Source: Thelephora terrestris (Eukaryota; Basidiomycota; Agaricomycetes; Thelephorales; Thelephoraceae). Taken from it: a stretch of DNA of 64,000 nt. Each line of letters begins with the position of its first letter. Position 1 is the first letter of the stretch. Positions 22,747 through 34,191 of this stretch are shown piece by piece. The DNA lies in NCBI GenBank assembly GCA_015956445.1, contig WIUZ02000009.1, positions 992,001-1,056,000 of the forward strand, read 5' to 3'. The notes below the pieces were generated by a model. The model was not told the DNA's origin. It was given only the letters and a program-made list of their open reading frames with translations, and ran no database searches. Position numbers and translations under genes: made by a program.

Positions 22747-23965
22747 ATGCCTTTCTGGAAGCAGCCCAAGACCGTCAACGCTATACCCGCAACGAGCCCA
22801 GGGACGTCGTCTCATCAAGGTCAGGTTCATGAGGGAGGCGATAGCCAACAGTCCCCAGTGCCAGCTGTTTTGGCGGCGGACGGAATGACGCGAGAGGATA
22901 AGTGGAAGAAAAGTAAAGATAACCTGCGAGAGTTCTCCGTTTCCCACAGGGGTCAACCAGGACTCTGGGGTGAAATGGGGAAGAAGGCCGGCGAGATCCT
23001 CCGGCTCATGGAATTGAGGGACGCACGTTCTGCGGAGCACCCAGGGAACGCGGCGAATCCGAACACCTTGGATCAAATGTATGGTATCCCCTCGAACTCT
23101 CATATGAGCGACGTTGACCTCTTTCCAGCGATTTACTGGTTTGTTCATAACCACAACACTGCTCTTGATGCTTATAAGGACAACAGATAGAACAACTGCC
23201 GCTAGATATGGAGATTAACGGGTTGATGACGGAGCTGCAAAATCTGAGAGTGAGTGCTCCCACTGGTGTTCCGACCCATGAAGTAACCTCTTTACGCAGC
23301 TCGAAGGTTACAACCTATCTTGTTTTTTTAAAGGTCCCTGACACAAGGCTCTGATAGCTGATATGTCCCAGTACTACCTCGCACGGGAGGCCCAGTATCA
23401 GCCTGGTGATAAAAGGGTTTGCCGCGAGGGAACCCGCGAAGGTCTTCTTTTCGGGATCGAACTCTGGGCGCAGGACCGCAACGGGCCACCGATCTGCTGG
23501 TTAACAGGACCTCATCGTTCGGGGAAGAGCACCATCGCGCGGACGATCGCAGAGAAAATGACCAAGAATGGATCTCTCGGGGCGTCCTTCTTCTGTACCG
23601 GACGCTTCAGCTTTAAGGCTCCGAGCGATACCTTCGTGATAGTCCCCACACTCGCCTTCCAACTCGCACAAAATTACTCTAAGTTTCGGTCTTCCCTGAA
23701 GGTCCAGCCGGCTTATCCGTCCCTGGAAGCCCAAGTGAACAACATGATCGTCCGACCTCTCAAGGAATCCGCCATTTCAACGTTGATTATCATTGACGCT
23801 TTAGATGCGTGCGAAGACGAAGAAAGGATGGTGTCTTTGCTTGGGCGATTAGCATCCGAGGCTCCAAAAGTCAAGTTCTTCATTACCAGTCGTCCAGAAC
23901 CGGGCATCAGGAGCAGCTTGGACGGATGGAAGGTCCCCGTGTTTTACCTCGACTGCGAATCTTGA
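22747..23965 (+). CDS. NLR-like NACHT protein, cut short after NACHT
   Basis: Exon 1 opens MPFWKQPKTVNAIPA, followed by a Ser/Gln-rich linker and an amphipathic helical region (KWKKSKDNLREF, EMGKKAGEILRLMELRD) like the N-terminal domains of agaric STAND proteins. After several short exons with MEINGLMTELQNLR, the NACHT part runs from about 23,363. It has QPGDKRVCREGTREGLL, Walker A GPHRSGKSTIARTIAEKM, Walker B STLIIIDALDAC and KFFITSRPEPGI. NACHT ATPases act as nucleotide-driven switches in fungal self/non-self recognition and cell death. The frame ends YLDCES at 23965, before the winged-helix and repeat regions normally present. I could not join the middle exons (about 23,080-23,360) in consistent phase. 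It is therefore either a short-form NLR or a pseudogene. Confidence 0.65.
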
Positions 23966-25226
23966 CGGCTGTTTCTCTCCACCGGCTACTTAACCAAAAG
24001 TGTTCAAGTGCGCGAGATGTATTGTGTACGGACTGCACGTGTAAATTGTAGGAATCCACGACTCGCTGGTTTGTGTCTGTTCGAATGACATGGCTCTGGG
24101 CAGAAATCTATGACTGGACTGTGTCGAGGGAGCTGGGCTGGGAACGACATGGGAAAACCGACGCCCTCATACGCTCAGGAAACGTCGCCAGAGTCTCAAT
24201 GGGTGATTTCGCTCATGCTTTGGTCCATTCATTGCTATAAAACATGAAACTTGACCGAATAGAATGATGGAACGGCAAACATTTAGAGATTGTGGAACAC
24301 TTGCACACGGACGCTTGTGCTTTTGCACTCGATACCAAAGTTACAAACGGAATGAAAAATGCGCTTGGAAAAGGTCAGGAACTATGGAAGCTTGTGCAGT
24401 GGTCTGGATGGTTGCACAGATGCGAACTTCAATGAGCGAAACCTGGGGGGGAACCCCAGTCGAAATGTCAAGACGAATTTACTGTAACAGCAAACATTCA
24501 CCGTTGCTGGTCCCGGCCCTCAGGCTGTTGGGGTCAGGGACGATTCAGAGTATCCCCTGAGCCATCCTCCCGCTCTGCATTCGTGGCTGAATTCCAGGCT
24601 AGTCAGGGAAGGCGATGTCTAGAAGAATAAGCCCGAGCCTTCGTTACATGGTCAACGCAATTTTATGTGCACCACTAAGGCGAGATCTATACATCCTTGA
24701 AGCCGATCCGGGAGATAGCATGTGTATGGAACGCGAGTGAGGAAGACAGGGAAATAACACTTGTGATATAAAGGACCAAAGGGGTAAAAAAGGGGGGGGG
24801 GCAGAGTAGGCGACGATGATGGTACAACAAACAGCACGAGACGATGCAGGGAAGATGGTCAACGAGCACGGTGAATCGGAACAATCGTTCGTGAAGCACA
24901 AGTACTAGGAAAAGGAGAAAAAAGGAACAGGTCCAACAACAAGCGTGTGAATCGTAACCACAGGCAATGTCAGGCAGTAGCGAACGTGATGTGAGAGGGG
25001 TGCTAGACAGCATTTACAGAGAGCGGGATCAAAGCAAAGAGAGTACGAGATTAGAAGATGCACTGGAGCTCCAGGGCAATAAAACCCAGAGGAACAGAAG
25101 AAAGACAAGGAAAGATATTATACCAGTGAAAAAATCCGCGAGCATCCAGATAAGAACTAAGGTACACCGCCAACAGGATCAGATAGGAGGAGAACAAGGG
25201 GGAAAGCGACAAGCACGGACCGTCCA
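23966..25226. other. Intergenic, no gene seen
   Basis: No continuation of the NACHT protein is visible and no other gene is recognised. A run of G about ten bases long sits near 24,790. The right end is the 3' side of the Rho GEF gene. Confidence 0.4.
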
Positions 25227-28200
25227 TCAATCAACGGGGACCAAGAAACTCGCAAATGCCCAACCGTAGTTTCCATACGCATCCACTGCAAGCAACAGGC
25301 AATCCTCTCCATCGTCAACGTGCACTGGCAATGACGGGTGTGTACACGGGTGTCCACGCTCTTCAACAATCCCGAGCCTGGTGCCCACCGCCAACGTATG
25401 GAAACCGATACCTTGGTACAAAGCCTGCTGACCGAGGCGGAACGCAGTAACTGCTTCGCACGCGTACAGTACAGGTGTTGAGTATGGGCCCTGGGAATGT
25501 GTCGAAGTCGATGAGTTAGTGGTGATGAGCGGTGGCGAAGTAGGGTAAGCCGGATAAGATGGGGGGTGAGGGGTGGAAGGTCGGGAACGTGACCGAGAGT
25601 GGGACCGACCATGACCTTGCTGCTGGGAGGATTGCTGTGGTAATCCCGGCGATGGAGATGGAGAACCCAACCTCGGAGGTCCTGAGAACCTCTTCAAGCT
25701 GTGCAAGGAAGGCGACTTCCTTGCGACGTTCTCGAGAGTATCCGCCAACTTCTTCTTGACACTTCCCCTTCGTTGGGGTTTTGGTCTGTCCTCATTTGCC
25801 TCCCGCTCTCCCTCTTCCCAAGCGTCCGGACCGAGCACCACAACCTCCGACACGAAAGTAGCATCCTCTACGCTCGAGGAGGGCACAATCAAATTTCGAC
25901 TACCGCGACTCCCTCGACTCACGCGATTATCAGTCGCTCCACCGGGAGGGCCCGCGTCTCGCTTCGAAGAGGGCCTCCGAGTAGGAACCTCCGGAGATGG
26001 CACGCTCGACGTGACGGCATAAGCCGGAGCTGCGGCGAGTGAAGTATCACCGATCAACGCGCCGAGGTATTGGAAATCTTCTATGGTCGCGCGAGTGTGA
26101 GATCGAGCCCTTTGTGTCGGCCGTCTAGTAGGGTGGCTCGTGGAAGGCATTGGTTGGGTATTAGAATGGGGAAGAGGAGGGGGACGAGGTGGGTGGTGAT
26201 TCTGTGGGTAGTTTGAGGCACTGTAAGGAGGGCAGTTGTTCGACTGTTGGGGGTACGATTGACTGAGCTCCATATGTGGAACCATAACATCCGAGGATCT
26301 TCCCTGTTTCTTCCTCTCCCTCCTTGCATCTTGTGTGTCTCCGTTAGCGGTAGGAGCAATCCTTGCGGGCGAAGCCGGTCGATCGAGATCAAAGGCCTTC
26401 ATCACTCTGGTTGGGACAGACCCGGACCTCTTCCGACCGTGGGTTGGTTGATAAGGAGAATGAGGTCCATTGCTCGTTTGTTTCTGTTGCGGTCGGGGTG
26501 GAGATTGTAGCTCGAATTGTTGGGAATGCTGTGCGTATTGCACATATTGAGCCGGTGGAGTACCAACGTCTTGAGGGGCATAACCATTCGCGATCGCCGA
26601 GCCTGGCAAAACAACAACCTCGGTCGCTGATTTCGGAGTGTGATTAGAGCCTGTGGTTGTTGTCCTAGTGATCCCGACAGCAGGAGACGGTGGGGAAACT
26701 TTCGATCTCCTTAATATCCCGAGTTCACCGAGAGCCTCCTCCAGGATTGAGAACCTCTCCCACCAGATCTGCATGGTTTCTGGGGCGCATGAGATGCTGG
26801 AGTCTTCTTCGACACGAAGCGCGTCCCACAATTCGCCCCAATGAATGTGCGCGTCCTTGTAAAACGTGGTCTGCCAGGTGCTCAGTTGGACGATCGCAGC
26901 CGTGATCCCTTTGTGCAGCAACTGGATGTACTGGGGAAGCTCCGTGAACAGCTGGCCTCGCAACGCGACGTATGATTGGGACGCCTCCAAAAGTGATGGC
27001 GGCGGGCGGGATTTAGAGACGTCGAGGTCGAGGAGACCATAATGAAGGGGTTCGAGGGTGTGCATCGCCTCCAACAGCCTCAAGGGGTCGTTCATCGAAT
27101 CGACCAACAACGACAGCTGAGGAAGCAACCGCTCTTGAACGATCTTCTCCAGATCCTCGCACACCGGAATGATTTGGGCCCTCAAGACCATCTTGAACGC
27201 GTCAAAAGCCTCGGATACCGAATCCGGTGAGATGCCGATCACCTGGCCAAAAGCGTCCGCCCACGCGTAGAGGCAAGTCATGACATGCTTCATCTTGCGT
27301 GTCCAATCGACGGTCTCCTTGGCGAATTTTCGTATGAAAGCCTCGCACCGCTTCAACTCTGCTTCCATCTTTTCCACCTGGCCCTTCTCCTCGTTTCCAT
27401 CAGCGCCTTCTCGTGACTTTGTAGGGTGCTTCATCCCCTTCACCAACTTCACGGAAGCCGAAACTCCGACGGTGAACCCCTTCTTCGGCTTCAACACTGA
27501 ACCACCGCTGCTGAACGAAGTGGTACTGGAATCCGGGGTGTTCTTTCCACCGGTGAGGACTTCCTTGATGACTTCCCTTCGCCTCCGGCCTTCATTAACA
27601 CCCCGAGCAACATCCTCCATGCTGGCCTTGGCTTTGATAAGATTCTCCTTATCAGGGTGATCATCCGGGGTACCATCAATGACAGCGGTGAGGAGCAGCG
27701 AGTATTTGAGAAGCCGCTGGACGGGCTTTATAAGAAGGGAAGAAAGGTCCCATGCGTGGGTGAGAGAAGCAGCGAGGGTTCGGGTATGTTCGAGATAAGA
27801 ATTCAAGGCCTGCGTTTTCTGGAGGCCGCTCAGGTGTTCAAGGGCGGTCGGATGTCGCGTGATGTACTTTTTGTACGGGGGTTCCAGGAGAGGAATCTAA
27901 GAATCGCGCATGTGGCCGGTCAGTGCACGCGTCTATCGACCACGCCCAAAACGCACGCACCATTTCCAGGAACAGCGCTCCGACCCAATCCTGACCGGTT
28001 CCACCCTCAAGGACGGAGCCAAGGGCTTCTTCAAGCCTCTCTGAGAAGAAGTCGGAAAACAGGGCGAGGTCGGCGACGTTGTTGAATATGATCTTCACGT
28101 CCTCTTTCGTCATGGGAGGTCCGGCGGTCGATGAACCAGATGAGTTAGATGCGATGGAGATTGCTCTGGAAGATGAGCCCGATGAACTCGATGAGGATAG

Positions 28201-28837
28201 TGCACTGGTATTCGGGTTGAAGGGGGGTGGTTGTCCTACAGATCGGAAACGGAGAAGTTGTGAGTACTTCGGAGACGGACTTTTCTCGGGCGGGTGAATC
28301 CTAGCAAGGAGATTACCCACCTAAAGCGAGAGGGATGTGAATATCTCTTATTAAAGCCAGGTCCGAAGCGTAAGCCCTCTCAGAAGAGAGAAGCTCGAGC
28401 AGCGCATGAGTTCGCTTGGACATCGCGGGAGATGTAGACGTGGTGTTGTTGTTCAGACTTGAGGAAGATCCACTGGACGACTCGCCGTCGTCGGTAGTGT
28501 CCACTGGGGAGAGAGGTGCCATGATGGGGGATTCAGGAAGAGATTTTCGCAACGGCTTTTCGTCCACATTGTCACTTGCATGGACCGTGATCGTTTTGCC
28601 CGTGGCGAGGAGCGGGAGGGACTGGCTATGCACGATTTGCATCCGAAAGGGAGATGTTACTGAGTGGGCTTGACAGTCGCTGTTTTCGTTCTGAACGCTG
28701 GTCGGCCTCGGTCTGAGTGGGTTTCTAGGTGGGATAGATGGAGGTTGAGGAGAACGAGGCGACCTCGTGGCATTTAATAGTTCCCAATCCGTGAGAGGGT
28801 CTGGGTCGGTGACGACGTCACTCGAAGGGAGACGCAT
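25227..28837 (-). CDS. Rho-family GEF with DH, BAR-like and SH3 domains (Tuba/Gef1-like)
   Basis: Three exons (28837-28321, 28235-27961, 27896-25227) join to 1,153 residues. The first 140 are Ser/Pro rich. The DH domain spans about 150-380: HALLELLSSERAYASDLALI, IIFNNVADLALFSDFFSERL, YITRHPTALEHL and LIKPVQRLLKYSLLLTAVID, which is the most conserved DH helix. A helical region follows at about 470-700 (EKMEAELKRCEAFIRKFAKE, YIQLLHKGITAAIVQLSTW), consistent with a BAR domain. After a long disordered part, the last 80 residues look like an SH3 domain (YACEAVTAFRLG ... YGNYGWAFASFLVPV). There is no PH domain. This order matches DNMBP/Tuba and S. pombe Gef1, activators of Cdc42 at the cortex. The assignment to Cdc42 is inference. 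Confidence 0.85.
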
Positions 28838-29643
28838 GGTGTGTGCCGGTGAAACGACGACGAGGGGGACATCCAGCTCGTGACGGAGGTTGTTCTGAAG
28901 CTGGAGAGCTCCCGCCTTCCGCCTCTTCCGGAGAACGGAGTCGGAAATCAGATTTTTTTCTCGCTTACCCCCTCTTACCCCACAGGGTTTTGTCTCCTAA
29001 CTTTCTCAATAGATGATACAACTCTTGGTATGTATTATTCTACCCGATTCTATACATCTTTCGCGGCCGGTCGGCTTGGACGTTGCATGAGGATGCATGC
29101 AGTGCGCGGCATGATGGGATGATCTCGATTACTCCCGTCCAATGTTGGCTGAAGGGTTTCCCCACAATTCTCTTCAATTGGCTAGGAGCAAGCCCCTATG
29201 GAGATGCAAAGCAATAGAGACCCTTGATTCATCGTGCACGGCTCGTCGATGTTTCACCATGCACAGACACCAACCTTCTCGAGCATCGTGAAGAACGTAG
29301 TTCTCGCGATCGTAAGGCATGGACCCTAGTCCACCGTACCCATCGATGGATAATAGTCCGAGGATTTTCCCCTCCGGAATTGATGGATATGACAAGTCAA
29401 GCTCAGAGGACAGCAGAGGCACCCAGATCGCCCTGATAGGCTCGAGGGCGGCAAATCCCAATTGATCTGTCTCGCCGTCGAGCTACATATGGTTTCATGG
29501 TGCCCGTAATTCACGACCAGCGATCAAGGGCGATCCCAGCATCAGCTATCCGCCAGAGAACGCTGGGGGTGATAAGATTAGCGGGATTCTTAAATACATA
29601 CTGATGATAATTTTAAACCCTAACTGGGCAACGCGCCAACGCT
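28838..29643. other. Intergenic between GEF and membrane protein
   Basis: The GEF promoter side lies on the left, and the 3' end of the type II membrane protein on the right. A minus-strand frame of 95 codons (29,174-29,461) has no recognisable family and I do not call it. Confidence 0.35.
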
Positions 29644-31032
29644 TCACTGAGGCTTCGGCCGGTAATCCGCATTCAGGTCTAACTCGGCCTTTGGTGGGTC
29701 CCATTTGGCCCCAAAGTTTCTTCGAAGCACGTCTTCCATCCCGAGAACCCTCGTCAGGCGGCACTCTTCTACGGGAGAGAAGATCTGCCAAGGCATACGC
29801 CAGACGCGAGATTTGAAAAATGCGCCAAGTCTTCGTCGTTCAGTCCGCGAGGCAAAGAAGTAGCGGAAGTACCACCGACTATGCATCAAAATCGGGATCG
29901 ATGAGTTCATAGAATAGCGAGCGTGACGACCATGATGAGGATGGGGGGTCGGGACGTACAGGTTTCCGCACACACCAAGGGGGTCAGCTTTGTCTCCCAA
30001 TGCGGCAGGAGCGTGGGGATCTCTAGGCCACACGGTGATGATTCGTCCGGGGAATAATAAAGATAGGGAGTTGAACATCGTCTCGTCTTGTCCGACGAAG
30101 GCCTCCCTGTTAAACAGCCAGTAGTCGTGGTACTTGAGGTATACTCTCTTCCACCACTCGATGGCGTTCGGCGTTCCGCCAAAGAAGGATGCTAAGCAGA
30201 CAACCGTCCTTCATCAGTTCTGTGTTAAACCAAGGGGCGAATGGGGTCACACACTTTGCGCGAAATTCCTGGACAACGGGCCCATATCTTCTTTCCACCA
30301 TTGCATCGTCGGATTGGGCACGTCGTTCATAGGGAAGAATATCAGTTCCCCCTCGCTCCTTCCTGTAGTCTCCGCACCCTCCCTGAACGCTGACTCTACC
30401 CTCTCGACATTCGGCCAACCGCGAACCTTCAAGCCATCGTAGAAGCTCCCAACATCGACCCAAAACGCATACCTGATAGACTGGCTTCCTGAGGCGAGTT
30501 CTCTCTCGTAGTTTTTGACTGCCTCCGTGAGGAACCACGGTTTAGCCGTCCTGAGAGCATACAGCCCCGGTCCCTCAGTTTCCCGATCCTTATTCTGCCA
30601 CCGACGCATCTTGTCATAGTAATGGTACAGCCCCTGCACCGGCGGCACATCGAAAGGATCGGCATACGATGAGTTGATGGTGATGGGCAATGACCCTCGT
30701 TTTCTCCTGACCAGAGGCGCGATCTCCGGCGGGGTGAAGAAGTGGATTGGAGATTGGATGGATCCTAGAAAGGTTCCTAGAAACTTCTCATACTCTCTGT
30801 CCGAGTGGCGAGATTCGTTGAGTGGGAAGAAGGCCGAGACGAGGAGTACTTCTCCTGCTCGTGCAACTGCAGCCGTGGATATGGAACCAGCATCATCGTG
30901 GTGGCGGTGGGAATCAGGCGCAATCTTTAACCCCCGGAAATTGGAGGACAGCGGCAGTCTGTCCGAGGAGTAGTAGAGGAGACCAACGGATAAGAGCACC
31001 AGCAAGAGCGACCGGGTTCGTAGCGGTGGCAT
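29644..31032 (-). CDS. Type II membrane protein, HtrL/YibB-like putative glycosyltransferase
   Basis: Exons 31032-30255 and 30191-29644 join to 441 residues. The N-terminus has a short basic stretch and one hydrophobic segment (SLLLVLLSVGLLYY), a signal anchor typical of Golgi glycosyltransferases. The lumenal part has EVLLVSAFFPLNESRHSD, IHFFTPPEIAPLVRR, LYALRTAKPWFLTEAVKNY and YAFWVDVGSFYDG, then SFFGGTPNAIEWWKRVY and EAFVGQDETMFNSL. The pattern of a beta strand, R/K-rich helix, then 'FWVDVG' resembles the HtrL/YibB family of probable glycosyltransferases. I judge this from motif layout only, so the reaction is unknown. Two in-frame ATGs lie 15 and 21 nt further upstream; MPPLRTRS was preferred because it sets the basic flank. 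Confidence 0.6.
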
Positions 31033-31213
31033 GGTGAGCCCGTTCATTTTCACAACCGTTCGGGTACCGTGATCGTCGTTTGAAGTTTGGAGTTAGTAGG
31101 GTCTCAGTCGAGCGCTCCGCAGGAGTGAAGGTTAAATATGACTTTTACCCAAGTCGGTCTAGGTTTACTCAACTCGAAAAATAAAGAGGAAAAAAAATCC
31201 AAATGAGGAAGAA

Positions 31214-31285
31214 TGCCTAGTACCCGGGTTGAACGAGTGACCTTTCCATTACAAGTGGAACGCGCTACCACTACGCCAACCAGGC
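31214..31285 (-). tRNA. tRNA-Thr(UGU): tRNA-Thr (anticodon UGU)
   Basis: The minus strand folds as a 72-nt cloverleaf without intron. The acceptor is GCCTGGT/ACTAGGC with one G-T pair. The D-arm carries AGTGGTA. The anticodon stem is TTCCA/TGGAA around CTTGTAA (anticodon TGT). The T-arm is ACTCG/CGGGT around TTCAACC, with discriminator A. Confidence 0.93.
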
Positions 31286-31400
31286 AGTTCCAGTCTCGCT
31301 TTGTCCCAAAAATGCAGCAAGAGGGTGAGAAATTGAACGTGTTCTCGTGACGTCAAGACTCGCGATCGTCACCAAGTTCACCTCCGACACCGCGTCAAGC

Positions 31401-32639
31401 ATGGGCGACAGAAAGCATCGTTCACCACAACCGGGCAGAGCGCCCAGACGCGGACGTTCTCGTACTCGAAGTCGTAGTCTCAGTAGAGACAGAGATGGGC
31501 CCTCTCGCTCAAAGAAGGACGACCGTACTTCCCGAAGACACACTCCCTCTCCGTCTCGTTCCCCTTCGAGGTCGCCAGTGAGGAGGCGCAGGTCTAGATC
31601 TACGGAAAAACCGCGGGGTAAGAACGAATACCACCACCGACACGATAGGACCCGACCTTCGAAGCGATCTCCTTCCCCACACCGAGGAAAGTCAAGGTCC
31701 CCAGACACGAAACCCAGGCGAAGATCTCACTCCAGGTCGCGCTCTCGGTCTCGGTCCATGTCTCCAGACAGGAAAAAACGGAAACGTAGAAGGTCGCGAT
31801 CCGTTTCGAGCTCTGGTGGTGACTCTTCGGACGATAGGGAGCGCAGGAGGAAGAAGAAGGAGAAACACAGGAAGAGGAGCAGGAGTCGAGACAGGAAGGA
31901 TAAGAAGAAAGATAAGAAGAAAGACAAAAAGGTCAGATTCGTGTGGTCTGCGCTGTGTCGTCGGCTCATCCATGAACAGAAGAAAACTGGTGCTGTCACC
32001 TCGCAATACGGGAAGTATGGTATCATCAGCGAGACCGAGTTAGAGTTTCAAATTTCCTCCTGGCCTGCGGTTCGTCTAACCATGGGCCTTACAGTATCTA
32101 CAACAAGGCACAAGAATTCAGAGCCTGGCTAGTCGAAGAACGCAAGATAAACCCAGAGACACAATCAAAAGAGAGCACGAGGAAAGAATTCGCACAATTC
32201 ATGGAGGACTACAACACCGGTCCGTACATCCCACTCGATTGCTGACCGTAACGACAAGCGTTCTGACATGAGCAGCGACATTACCTCATGAAAAGTACTA
32301 CAACATGGACGACTACGAACGCCGAATGAACGCCCTCCGGCATGGAGAGTTGTTGCCTGCGGGTGATGAGCTGACTTACGATGTCAACGCGGATCTGAAG
32401 GCTCACTCCAGTGCTCACAAGAGAAAGGCTATCGAGCGGGAGAGTTACCTCTCGAAGGAACAGCTGATGGAATTGAGAAAGGTTCAGAACGAGCGCATCG
32501 AGGTAGGTTTCGTTTTCTTCCGATTCCAGCCTTTTCGGATGCTGACTCTGGTATGTAGGCTGGAAAGATGAAGTTGCTTGGGATGGATCTACCGCAGAAT
32601 CTGGGTGTCAGGATGGATGGCACCGCGTTTGACGTTTGA
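31401..32639 (+). CDS. SR-rich nuclear protein, SCI1/NKAPD1-like
   Basis: Five exons (31401-31931, 31980-32038, 32095-32219, 32276-32502, 32559-32639) join in frame to 340 residues. The first 175 are an Arg/Ser domain with many RS and SR dipeptides, ending in a Lys/Asp-rich run. The rest is the conserved part: KKTGAVTSQYGKYGIISETD, EFRAWLVEERKINPE, FAQFMEDYNTATLPHEKYYN and ERESYLSKEQLMELRKVQNE, then RIEAGKMKLLGMDLP. This C-terminal pattern is that of plant Style cell-cycle inhibitor 1 and metazoan NKAPD1, nuclear proteins linked to RNA processing and cell division. The exact role in fungi is not known to me. Its ATG lies about 115 bp from the tRNA-Thr gene. Confidence 0.85.
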
Positions 32640-34191
32640 AGGGACTCAGACGAGTCCCTCACCAGACACCGATCCCTGTTCCGCAGCGCACACGATAGGC
32701 CGTTTCAACGCGGCTTTCCCCATTTGTTGGCGTGACCGGGCTTCACAGAAACACGACCGTTGTTTCACGAAGAAATGTGTAATAAACGGCCGCCTTGTAT
32801 CAAAAAAATCATCGTCCTTTTCGGTTGTTATCAGGCCCGCTATCAATCACCTCACTCCATATCTTATGGCTTACTTTTTGAGGGATCATCCGCTGACGGC
32901 AGGTTTGAGCGACCGTCTGGCGTGATATACTGCATTGGAGGACTCCCATACATTTGAGGACGGAAAAGTCCACCGTTGGCGTCCTGGTGAATCTCCCTCG
33001 AAGATCTGCAACTTAGTGGCCCTTATGGACAGAGCTGCAGATCAGTTTCACCAAGGGTAAGAGAGCGTCACAGCATTATTGGGGGATGAATAAATCCACG
33101 GGTCATAATTGAGTGATACAGTGCACGCTAAGTTTTTTTTGGTTCCGTCGCAACGTACAGGATTGCTAGCCGGAACGAGAATCCTCATGGAGAACCATAT
33201 GGGCGGTGTTCACGGGGGTTCCTGTGCAAAACTCATACATAGCTTCGCACAAAACCAGATCACTGATGCTTCTCAGTTCATGCGGCCTTGATGTTTGGTC
33301 TTTGGATGGGTCTATAATCTTAGGCGGGTCACCCGAAAAGAAGAAGCCAACTTATGAACAGTGTATTGGACGTGAGCAATAGATATGACAAGCTATAGAG
33401 AGAAAAGAAAGGGCACCCATCAGACAGACGTCCCGCTCGCTGGCTAGTATCCAAGAGGGCTTGAAAAGCACCCCTTGAAAATACGTAACCAAACGTCCTC
33501 GAGACGGTGCACCAAGGCACCGCCATGTTCTCTGTCAAACGAGGGGACGTGGATGTCATCGACTGGATGTGAAGAATGCGGCATGGTTAAACATGCGAGA
33601 CTCAAGTTAGAAACTATAAAATAGATCCTGTATGAAGAAGATTTGGTTAGCTTGAGCTTGAACGACGCAGGAGACACCTTATGGTGGCCGTACCTAGCTG
33701 AGTATAATCTGAGGAAACAAAATTTTTCGCGGGCCGGTTTATAGATTGAGTTTAGGGCAGGTTCCTGTTCGTTGATGTCGGCGACGGGACGGCATGGCCA
33801 AACAACGTTTGTTTGTGACCATTTGCACCCACACTTGACACCCTCGCGCTTACCTTCACATAGCCGGCTGGCCAGAGGTTTCACCCTCACGCACCATTCA
33901 GAGATGACGGTTTCAAGGTCTAGTGGGTCACGTAACTCCCCTTTTGCTTCACGCCAAGCGACATCGCCATTCAGACATCACCGTGATGCTCGATGATCGC
34001 GGGGGTTATTCCGAGTTCCGAGTCCCTCATTCGTGTTTGAATACCCACCGCGCCTCTAATAAGAGATGTTATTTGAACCCTTCTGGTGCTTGCTTGACCT
34101 CTTGCGCTGGTCGCTTGATACCCACTACATTCCTGCAAAGAGACCCCTCAACGGAGGCGGCCGTTCCTCAAACTTTGACTTCTCGTTCTCC
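32640..34191. other. Intergenic, no gene seen
   Basis: About 1.5 kb. Frames of 60-150 codons occur on both strands (for example minus 33,444-33,890), but none has a recognisable family or a consistent exon structure. Confidence 0.35.

Noticed and set aside
24780-24810. G run as a functional element
   Set aside because: A short homopolymer with no surrounding structure or gene relation.
31670-32030. Minus-strand Phe/Leu/Ser-rich frames under the SR-rich gene
   Set aside because: They are antisense shadows of the RS domain.
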